Assembly: GCA_016722045.1 (NCBI GenBank) | Contig: JADKGY010000032.1 | Coordinates: forward strand, 62,001 to 126,000 | Reading direction: 5' to 3' | Length of the DNA: 64,000 bases | Origin: Candidatus Opimibacter skivensis | Lineage (GTDB): Bacteria > Bacteroidota > Bacteroidia > Chitinophagales > Saprospiraceae | Shown here: positions 22,701-31,000 of the stretch, one piece after another | How positions within the stretch are numbered: the stretch's first letter is position 1 | Layout of the letters: every line of letters begins with the position of its first letter | The notes under the pieces: model-generated | Databases searched by the model: none | Told to the model about the DNA's origin: nothing | The model's input: the letters and a program-made list of their open reading frames with translations, nothing else | Program-made: the position numbers and the translations under genes

Positions 22701-24901
22701 TAGCAACAGGATCTTTTATTGTGACCGTCACAGATATTCTAAACTGCATTTCCTCAGATACATTTTTGGTAGCTGACAATACCTCGATGCCGATTCTATC
22801 TGCAAATATCACTTCCGCCAATTGTGGTGCAAATAACGGTTCAATTGATCTTATTGTAAACCCCGTAATCAATACTACATTTCTATGGTCTAATACAGGG
22901 ACCACTGAAGATTTGCAAAATATATTTCCCGGGAGTTATAGTGTGATCGTAACAGATACAACGAACGGATGTCAGGCTTTGGACACCTTTAATGTTCAAA
23001 ATATTAATAACAATTTTTCCATTTCATCCAGCACTGTTCCAAACACATCATGTGTGAATCAAAATGGATCTATTGACTTAACGATTACACCTTCTGGTGC
23101 TTATACTTTCATCTGGTCAAACGGGTTAACATCCGAAGACCTGAGTGCACTTAATCCAGGCTCATATACTGTCACTGTGACGGACAATGCGTCTTGTTCT
23201 TCATCAGCAGTATTTATTGTTGACAATAATACACCCATCATCACTATTTCAGCGAGTGTTACACCATCGACATGTGGTAGCAATAATGGAGCTATTGATC
23301 TGACTATAAATCCACCCGTTGGAAATTCATTTCTTTGGTCGAATGGAACTACCACGGAAGACCTTCAAAATCTTTTATCAGGAAGTTACAGCCTGACAGT
23401 CACCGGTAGTAATGGTTGCATAACATCAGATACTGTTTTCGTGCCTGATGTTGGCTCAGCGATTTCTTTGTCCGCCTTTCCTACAGCAAATACAAATTGT
23501 ATCCTGCCAAATGGGTCCATTGATCTCACCGTAGCACCGGCCGGAACATATACTTACACATGGTCAAATGGCTTTTCATCAGAAGATCTAATTAACCTTT
23601 CACCTGGAAACTATAGCGTGACTGTTTCAGATAGCAATGGTTGCTCTTCTGCAGGAACTTTCACGATTGATAATCAAACCGTTTTTCCTTCCATCAATGA
23701 AAACATTTTGCCTTCCACGTGTGGACAAAGTAATGGACAAATTGATATTAGCATAAGCCCCCCGGGAAATTATACATTCATCTGGTCTAATGGAGACACA
23801 AATGAAGATCTTCAAAATATTGTTTCGGGAACTTATATGGTTACCGTCACGAGTGACAATGGCTGCAGTGCAAGCACAATGGTTTTAGTTCCGAATACGA
23901 ATTCCAATTTCTCGATTTCGGCAGCGACTTCAGATAATACATCCTGTACTACATCAAATGGCGAGATCAACTTAACCGTTGTACCTACCGGAGCATACAC
24001 TTTTTTATGGTCCAACGGGGCAACATCAGAGGATCTGCAAAATCTCCCTGCAGGGATTTATACTGTAACGGTTACAGACTTATCAAACTGTTCAACCCAA
24101 GGCTCGTATATCCTTGCTGATAATGTGGTTAATCTGATTGTGGAAGAGACGATCACTCCGGCATTGTGTGGTGAAGAGAATGGACGCATTGATCTGAACG
24201 TGACGCCTCCTACAGGTAATAATTTTATTTGGTCAGATGGTACAACAAAATCAAATCTGGAAAATATGCCTCCGGGGCAATACAGTGTTACGGTTACGGG
24301 GCAGAACGGTTGTAAATGGTCGTCCGCATTTACAATGCCGGGAAGTGAAAAAATAGAACTTACGCTTGAAGTTGATGCAATCCAAACCACGGATCAATTT
24401 GTAACCATCAAAGCTCAAATCAATGTGCCAATAACTGCATTAGATACATTGATATGGCTGCCTGCAAATTTATTTAACTGTCCATTTGAATTTTGTCTTG
24501 AGCAAACCATTGCGAGGCCTCTGCAGCAAACAGAAATCATCTTGATGGTCATGGATACCTATGGCTGCATGGCAGAAGCCAGATTACTTCTTGATGATGA
24601 TACTAATCCCCAGGTGTACATACCTAATGTATTTTCACCTAATGCTGATGGCATAAATGATTTATTTACCATTTATGGGAATAAAGATGTGAAAGAGATT
24701 GTGGAAATGAGAATATTTGATCGATGGGGAAATTATGTTTACATGAATACTCATTTTCCACCGAATGAAGAGAATCATGGATGGGATGGAAAATTTAGGA
24801 ATTCTGATATGAACCCGGATGTATTTGCATACTGGGCACGTGTTCAGTTTGTTGATGGAACGGAAGGATTATATAAAGGAGATGTTACATTAGTGAGATA
24901 G
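19763..24901 (+). CDS. SprB-D: intact SprB-repeat adhesin with T9SS type B tail
   Basis: Intact 1,712-residue secreted protein. Signal peptide at residues 1-38 (MKRLYFIVRLIHLFGLS ... VKAQ), four Ig/PKD-like domains to about residue 340, 16 SprB repeats (PF13573 type) at about 345-1515, a short beta domain (SEKIELTLEVDAIQ), and a gliding-associated CHU_C type B sorting domain from about 1615. Each repeat has two conserved cysteines (TSC or TCG near the start, GC at the end). Two repeat types mostly alternate. SprB of Flavobacterium is the mobile gliding adhesin; this protein is much shorter, and neither sprF/porP nor gld genes lie nearby, so gliding is not established. The part from about 20330 to 21330 is visibly richer in GC and differs from all other copies; downstream it becomes nearly identical to them. 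FG2 follows after 133 bp. Confidence 0.88.
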   Translation: MKRLYFIVRLIHLFGLSLWFQTSFMALFFFFPVTVKAQCFTNIMAVYNFCDPTTITLVAVPNGVPPYSYLWSTGETTQSIVVPLLPITDYFVTVTDDTGCASSTSAHVKPGSVGGPPVIGPSSNPVCEGNVVILNIYWYFNNPPPGITYLWSNGDTGPSTQTTDPGVITVTITDPATGCTLVLSETIIVSPAANPIIVGPSSLCSGQTATLSVDGGPFDYYNWPPSGSGDPTFVATGPGIYWVYVQTIDGCVGIDTLEILPGSLPPTLNNPSPICPGQSVDLEVLNASSYTSFNWSTGGTGPITTVNSPGTYTVTVSASGGCTATGSVTVASVSSNMNLSGTITAVSSCSSPNGAINITISPTGTYSYIWSNNATTEDLMNIAVGSYSVTVTDSGGCTSSDTYSVASNTISPNLTTVTIAATCGQNNGAVDLSISPPGSFTFLWSNSATTEDLTNIAAGSYSVTVTATGSGCTATAMATIPNTNPPINVPGNTTPVTSCTSNNGSIDISPIPSGTYTFIWSNGSTTEDLTNLSIGNYTVTVSSSAGCTAIATYSVVNNTTTPVPVATPSPATCGQSNGAIDLNVTPTGTYTYVWSNGSITEDLISIPAGNYSVTVTSSDGCTSITSITVPDNLIPLTITGTTSPNTSCINQNGAIDISVSPAGIYSYTWSNGTTTEDLNTIPAGVYNVTVTFGLTCINTQSFEVFNTITPIAFTGITTPNTSCSQPNGAIDITISTPGSFTYLWSNGEITEDLQNLTGGTYSLTVTGSNGCTSTELFDIINTNSNFSFIGSVLPNTSCALPNGSINLTLTPSGSYSFIWSNGASSEDLQNLSAGNYSVTVSDINNCALVEAFSIQDNLSYPVISSQVTPSACGNNNGAIDISIMPANGNSYSWSNGNTNEDQSNLQAGNYIVTVTGINGCMSTDTITVGNQNSNFTLAAVTMPNSSCINANGSIDLSITPSGTYTYAWNNGAMTQDLQGIATGSFIVTVTDILNCISSDTFLVADNTSMPILSANITSANCGANNGSIDLIVNPVINTTFLWSNTGTTEDLQNIFPGSYSVIVTDTTNGCQALDTFNVQNINNNFSISSSTVPNTSCVNQNGSIDLTITPSGAYTFIWSNGLTSEDLSALNPGSYTVTVTDNASCSSSAVFIVDNNTPIITISASVTPSTCGSNNGAIDLTINPPVGNSFLWSNGTTTEDLQNLLSGSYSLTVTGSNGCITSDTVFVPDVGSAISLSAFPTANTNCILPNGSIDLTVAPAGTYTYTWSNGFSSEDLINLSPGNYSVTVSDSNGCSSAGTFTIDNQTVFPSINENILPSTCGQSNGQIDISISPPGNYTFIWSNGDTNEDLQNIVSGTYMVTVTSDNGCSASTMVLVPNTNSNFSISAATSDNTSCTTSNGEINLTVVPTGAYTFLWSNGATSEDLQNLPAGIYTVTVTDLSNCSTQGSYILADNVVNLIVEETITPALCGEENGRIDLNVTPPTGNNFIWSDGTTKSNLENMPPGQYSVTVTGQNGCKWSSAFTMPGSEKIELTLEVDAIQTTDQFVTIKAQINVPITALDTLIWLPANLFNCPFEFCLEQTIARPLQQTEIILMVMDTYGCMAEARLLLDDDTNPQVYIPNVFSPNADGINDLFTIYGNKDVKEIVEMRIFDRWGNYVYMNTHFPPNEENHGWDGKFRNSDMNPDVFAYWARVQFVDGTEGLYKGDVTLVR

Positions 24902-25040
24902 AAACAGCACAGTTTAAATTGCCTTGCTAAAAAATCATAGGGTTAGGTTTTGTTTCATGTATTCTATGTGAAGTGTTCATCCTTATCCTAAATCTGTAAT
25001 TTGTGGTTGGAGAAATCCACCTGTCATTTGATAAATGTTT

Positions 25041-27770
25041 ATGAAAGTTAGTTTGTTCTTATTCTGTTACCTGATCCTTTGTGATTTAAGTGCTCAATCC
25101 GTAAGTTTTACTGATAATACCTTTATGCTCCAATATATCTTAGGCACAATGGGGCAGGCCAAATGCGGGGTGGATATGAATGGAGATTTTCTGGATGATA
25201 TCACAAGGATAGGTCCTGACGGTATTTACTTTGATTTCCAAAAGCCCGATGGATCATTTCTACATCGGTTTGTGCCACATGCGATTGAAGTGCTCCCTGT
25301 CTGGAGTATTTGCTCAGGCGATCTTGATCAGGATGGATACAACGACCTTGTGTTTGGCGGGGTCAGCAGGGTGTCATTTCTGAAGTCACGAGATAATGTC
25401 ACTTCATTTGAAGAATCCATCATGCCCGATTTCATATACAGTCAGCGCACTACACTATCCGATATCGATAATGATGGTGATCTGGATGCTTTTATTTGCC
25501 GCGATGATGGTATGTCCCAGGCTTTTCGTAATGATGGCGTAGGCAATATGACGAAAGACCAGACTTTGATCAACACCGCAAATCTTCCCGGCAACTATTC
25601 GGCCATCTGGACTGATTACAACAATGACGGCCACACCGATCTCTATATTTCAAAATGTCTGGCTAATGGCCTCCCGGGCAATCCCGCCAGGACCAATCTA
25701 CTCTATCGCAACAATGGTGACGGGACCTTCACCGAAACTGGTGCACAGGCGGGGCTGGATGACAATGCTCAATCCTGGAGTACTGTATTTGAGGACTTCG
25801 ACAACGATGGAGATTTCGATGCCTTCATTGTCAACCATGACCAGGGAAACCGTCTCATGAAAAATAACGGTGATGGTACGTTTACAAATGTCATCTCGGA
25901 TTCAGGTATTGATGAACTTGACCTCAGCTCCTTTGAAAATACCTCGGGTGATTTCAATAATGATGGGTTTATAGATATTTTCTCTGAACTTCATAACGAG
26001 TTATATCTCGGAAATGGCGACCTCACCTTTACTGGCCAAACACTTCCATTCACGCCCGGTGCTATTGGTGATTTTAATAATGATGGTTTCCTTGACGTTA
26101 CCTACCGAAGCCAGTTATGGATCAATAAGGGTAACGAAAACCATTGGATAAAACTAAATCTCTTTGGCCTTGAATCTAACCTTAACGGAATAGGCGCCCG
26201 GGTTGAAATTTACGGTACGTGGGGTGTTCAGATCAGAGAGCTTCGGGCTGGTCAGAGTTTTAGCCCGATGAACACGCTTTCACTTCATTTCGGCCTGGGC
26301 CTTGCAGATGTCATAGACAAATTGGTAGTGAAATGGCCAGGTGGGACCGTAACAGAAATGTTTAACCTCACGACGGATACTACCTACCTGATTCCTGAGG
26401 CGCCATGCTTTCGTTCGCCTGAACCTGCCACGATCTCAGGTAAAGCAGCTCTCTGCCCCGGGGATTCTGTAAAGCTGATAGCCCCGGCCGGATATTCATT
26501 TTATGAATGGACGGGCGGGATGACCCAATCATCAATTTGGATTAATAAGCCGGGTATTTACCAGGTGGTGTATGTCGATACATCAGGCTGCGCCGGCATT
26601 TCCCTTCCTGCAGAAATTACCCTGGCTGACGCCATATTACCTGAGATTACAATCCTCAATGGTGATGAAAAAAACTGTGAAGGAACAGAGGTTCTTTTAA
26701 GTTCTTCATCCGGCTTGTCATCCTATTGGTCAAATGGGGTGCAAGACACGGGAATTATAAGTGTGACATCACCCGGAATCTACACTGTGTCGCGTGACTC
26801 CATTTGCGGCCAGGGGCAATTGGTATCTGGTGCGCTATCCATTGCTTTTTATACTGCACCTCCACCACAAGCAGATGCTTTCATAATTACATCCGGAGAC
26901 TCCGTTTTACTCGAATCCAGTGGTGAACATTGCGCCTGGTATGATGCACCTGTAGGGGGGAATCTCTTGTCCGATGAATGTAATTTTCAAACCCCTCCAT
27001 TCTTTTCAGACACCGTGTTTTATGTTGAAAACCAATACCTATTTCCCGGTGAAATTCAATCCGGTGGAAAACCTGATAGCATGGGTTTCGGTGGATTAAT
27101 TACGGCAAATAAATCGATGCACTTTACTGCCATACAACCCTTTATCCTCCTTTCTACAACCATGTATATTCCTGACCAGGCAAATGAAGGAATACGGACT
27201 ATTCAATTGACCTCCGGCAATGAGATTTTAGCCGAGAAAAGTGTCTTTTTGCTTAAAGGAAAAAACGAAGTGACGCTTGATTTCAGGATACCCATCGGTA
27301 GTTATGCATTGCAATGCGATCAGCATGATCAATTTCTTAATATTGGAGCACTTGATTATCCATACCCTCTTGGGGATGCAGGCCAACTGGATTCTTCCTC
27401 AACCGGATTAAACTTCTATCCCTATTTTTATAACTGGACAATTCAAAAAGAAGATATAAACTGTACCTCAATACGTACAGCAGTGCATATTGATGTAACC
27501 GGGCTCAGCAACGCTCCTCTCCATAGTGGATTCACCATTTTCCCTGTACCTTCTTCACATTCACTACATATCCTGTTTGATGAGCTTCTGAATACCATTC
27601 CTGAAGTCATAATCAGAGATTTTTTAGGACGACCGCTAATCATCCGACGGACCATTCCTCAAAATGATTACATGACGCTGGATATATCAGCATTGCCGCC
27701 TGGGATCTATCATATGCATGTGCTAATTAATGGTACATCCGCATCCAGGCTCTTCATGATTCAGCGGTAA
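25041..27770 (+). CDS. FG2: intact FG-GAP/ASPIC-UnbV protein with T9SS type A tail
   Basis: Full-length FG-type protein of 909 residues from ATG 25041 (an ATG two codons earlier at 25035 is also possible). Signal peptide MKVSLFLFCYLILCDLSAQ. Seven FG-GAP/VCBS calcium motifs follow (DMNGDFLDD, DLDQDGYND, DIDNDGDLD, DYNNDGHTD, DFDNDGDFD, DFNNDGFID, DFNNDGFLD), then an ASPIC/UnbV domain at about 370-440 (NGIGARV, HFGLG, WPGG), Ig-like domains, an Ig_7 domain (HCAWYDAPVGGN) and a type A sorting tail (IFPVPSSHSL ... LPPGIYHMHV). It is clearly more diverged from FG1 than the psi-FG copies are, so it has not taken part in the recent homogenisation. It sits between SprB-D and SprB-E. It is probably a secreted, calcium-dependent propeller protein; its ligand is unknown. 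Confidence 0.88.
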   Translation: MKVSLFLFCYLILCDLSAQSVSFTDNTFMLQYILGTMGQAKCGVDMNGDFLDDITRIGPDGIYFDFQKPDGSFLHRFVPHAIEVLPVWSICSGDLDQDGYNDLVFGGVSRVSFLKSRDNVTSFEESIMPDFIYSQRTTLSDIDNDGDLDAFICRDDGMSQAFRNDGVGNMTKDQTLINTANLPGNYSAIWTDYNNDGHTDLYISKCLANGLPGNPARTNLLYRNNGDGTFTETGAQAGLDDNAQSWSTVFEDFDNDGDFDAFIVNHDQGNRLMKNNGDGTFTNVISDSGIDELDLSSFENTSGDFNNDGFIDIFSELHNELYLGNGDLTFTGQTLPFTPGAIGDFNNDGFLDVTYRSQLWINKGNENHWIKLNLFGLESNLNGIGARVEIYGTWGVQIRELRAGQSFSPMNTLSLHFGLGLADVIDKLVVKWPGGTVTEMFNLTTDTTYLIPEAPCFRSPEPATISGKAALCPGDSVKLIAPAGYSFYEWTGGMTQSSIWINKPGIYQVVYVDTSGCAGISLPAEITLADAILPEITILNGDEKNCEGTEVLLSSSSGLSSYWSNGVQDTGIISVTSPGIYTVSRDSICGQGQLVSGALSIAFYTAPPPQADAFIITSGDSVLLESSGEHCAWYDAPVGGNLLSDECNFQTPPFFSDTVFYVENQYLFPGEIQSGGKPDSMGFGGLITANKSMHFTAIQPFILLSTTMYIPDQANEGIRTIQLTSGNEILAEKSVFLLKGKNEVTLDFRIPIGSYALQCDQHDQFLNIGALDYPYPLGDAGQLDSSSTGLNFYPYFYNWTIQKEDINCTSIRTAVHIDVTGLSNAPLHSGFTIFPVPSSHSLHILFDELLNTIPEVIIRDFLGRPLIIRRTIPQNDYMTLDISALPPGIYHMHVLINGTSASRLFMIQR

Positions 27771-28006
27771 ATCAAAACTTATCCCACTAGTCCCCGTTTA
27801 ATTATTTAGTGCTTAATCCAAACTCAATGCGCCAAACTTATTTTGCCCTTTCATCAACCTTTTTTGCCCATTCAACCTTTCAAAATGCTTCACATGTTTT
27901 ACGTCTTTTAATCTTTATTAAGTTAGTTACTAACCAAAACATTAGCTAGCAAACCCAAAGGCGGGTTGATTGTATAAATCCCGTTGAGAAGTGAGCCATA
28001 AATCTT

Positions 28007-31000
28007 ATGAAAAAAGTTTGCCCACCAATTCGGTCCACTTTACTTTTACTGGCCTTCTTATCCTTTTGCTATACAGCCAAATCCCAACATTGTAAGGTCC
28101 TGGTTCAGGTCATTCCAAATTTCTGCATTCCATCCTTTCCTTGTCTGACATTAAATGCTGTACCCTATGGTTTCAATTCAACCCCTCCTTATACCTATTT
28201 ATGGTCAACAGGCGAAACTACTGAGACCATTTGTGTTCCTAACGCATTTGGAAACTATTCGGTAAGTGTTACGGATATTAATGGCTGTGTGGCCATTGCC
28301 AATCTGTTCATTCCAGCTCCTATTACTGCCTACGCCTGGTTAAACCAAACCTGCTTTAATTGTTGCCCCGGAGATCCTATGGATTTGGGAATAGTCTGGA
28401 CGTTTAACGAACCTCCCGGATTTACATATCTGTGGTCAACAGGAGAAACAACGCCAGGTATCCTGACTACAGTGCCGGGTACATATACATTAACCATTAC
28501 AGACCCTACAACAGGTTGTACTTTGGTTTTGAGCGACGTTCTGGCTTATCCCCCTGCTCCAGACCCCACTATCCTTGGACCAATGACACTCTGTGCAGGT
28601 CAGACTGTCACACTTTCCGTTTCCGGAGGGCCATATAATGGCTACCAATGGCTTCCTGGTGGAGAGTACACGCCCACAATAGAAGTTTCCGGGCCGGGCA
28701 CCTATGTTGTAATTGTTTCACAAAATGGATTCAACTGTGCAGGAATAGATACTTTAATCATTCAACCAGGTTCAGGAAATATACCCCCACCTCAATTATC
28801 CGGGCCTGCAATTCTCTGTTCGGGTCAAAGTGGAATTATATCTGTCATCAACCAAAACGAATATACTGGATTTGATTGGAACACAGGCGCGTCGACCGCT
28901 GATATCAGTATATCAAATCCCGGTACATATACCGTCACCGTCACCAATGCAGGAGGATGTACCTCTTCAGCATCAATTACTGTAGACCCTGGCAGTTCAA
29001 ACCTAAATATCACAGGCATTACTTCATCTGAGACATCTTGCACAAACCCTAATGGCAGTATTGATATATCGGTAAATCCCCCGGGGCCATACTCCTATGA
29101 TTGGTCCAACGGTTCAGGTACGCAGGACATCACCAACCTCTCATCAGGAAGTTATACGGTCACGGTGACAGATCAAGGAGGATGTACATCTAGCTCATCC
29201 TATATTGTCACGTCCAATATTTTACTTCCCACCACTTCCACAAACATTACTGCCTCTTCTTGTGGACAGAACAATGGTGCGATAGATCTCAGTGTCTCTC
29301 CGGCAGGGACCTATACATTTTTGTGGTCAACAAGTGCCAATACAGAAGACTTATCAAACATTTTCTCGGGAACTTATTCAGTTACGGTGACATCTGTATC
29401 CAATGGTTGCACTGCTACTGCCAGTGTCACAGTGCCTAACAACAACTCGGTTATCAATATAACCGGAAACTCAACTCCACTCACCTCATGCACTTCATCC
29501 AACGGTGCAATTGATATCACTCCTGCTCCTTCAGGCATATATACATTTGTTTGGTCTTCAGGTGAGACAACAGAAGATCTTACAAATCTTTCCGCGGGCA
29601 ATTACACTGTCACTGTTTCATCGAGTGCAGGCTGCACAGCAATAGCAACATACAGTGTTGTCAACAATACTACATCTCCGGTTCTGCTTGCTACACCATC
29701 ACCTGCTACCTGTGGTCAGAGTAATGGAGCGATAGATCTCAATGTCACACCTACTGGCACGTACACATATGTCTGGTCAAATGGTAGTATCACAGAAGAT
29801 CTCATTTCTATTCCTGCTGGTAATTATTCAGTAACGGTTACTTCAACAGATGGGTGCACAAGCATTACAAGCATAACTGTTCAGGACAATTTAATTCCAT
29901 TGACAATAACCGGAACAACATTTCCCAACACATCATGCATCAATCAAAACGGCGCCATCGATATCTCTGTCAATCCACCTGGAACTTATACTTATGCATG
30001 GTCCAATGGGGCATCAACCGAAGACCTGAATAATATTCCGGCAGGTGTCTACAATGTAACTGTCACTTTCGGATTGACATGCATCAATACACAGTTGTTT
30101 GAAGTCTTAAATACTAATACGCCTATCGCTTTCACCGGAATTACGGCACCTAACACGTCATGTAGCCAACCCAATGGCGCTATTGATATCACCATCACTA
30201 CTCCCGGATCGTTCACGTATCTATGGTCCAATGGCGAGATCACTGAAGATCTTCAGAATTTAACCGGTGGTACTTATAGTCTCACCGTGACCGGAAGTAA
30301 TGGATGCACTTCCACTGCAATATTTGATATCATCAACACCAATTCAAACTTTTCATTCATCGGATCTGTCCTGCCAAATACTTCATGCATTTTACCAAAT
30401 GGCAGCATTGATCTGACACTTACACCTTCCGGATCTTATTCATTCATCTGGTCCACCGGAGCATCATCAGAAGATTTACAAAATTTATCTGCAGGAAATT
30501 ATAGTGTTACCGTATCGGATATTAATAATTGTGCTTTGGTTGAATCTTATTCCATTCAGGACATTCTTTCCTATCCGGTTATTTCTTCTCAGGTCACTCC
30601 TTCTACTTGTGGCAATAGCAATGGAGCCATTGATATCAGCATCATACCTGCAAATGGAAATTCGTATTCCTGGTCCAATGGAAGTACGACTGAAGATCAA
30701 TTAAATCTTTTGACAGGTGATTATATCGTCACCGTGACTGGCATCAATGGATGTATAACGATTGACACGATCGTCGTTGGAAATCAAAATTCAAATTTTA
30801 CGATGGCTGGAGTGACGATGCCGAACTCTTCGTGCATAAATGCTAATGGATCCATCGATCTGTCCATTACACCTTCAGGAACCTATACATATGCATGGAA
30901 TAATGGAGCCATAACACAAGACCTTCAGGGCATAGCAGCAGGATCTTTTATTGTGACCGTCACGGATATTCTAAACTGCATTTCCTCAGATACATTTTTG

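Noticed and set aside
28432..28875. Two plus-strand frames inside SprB-E
   Set aside because: Out-of-frame overlaps with the Ig-like region of SprB-E, without independent support.
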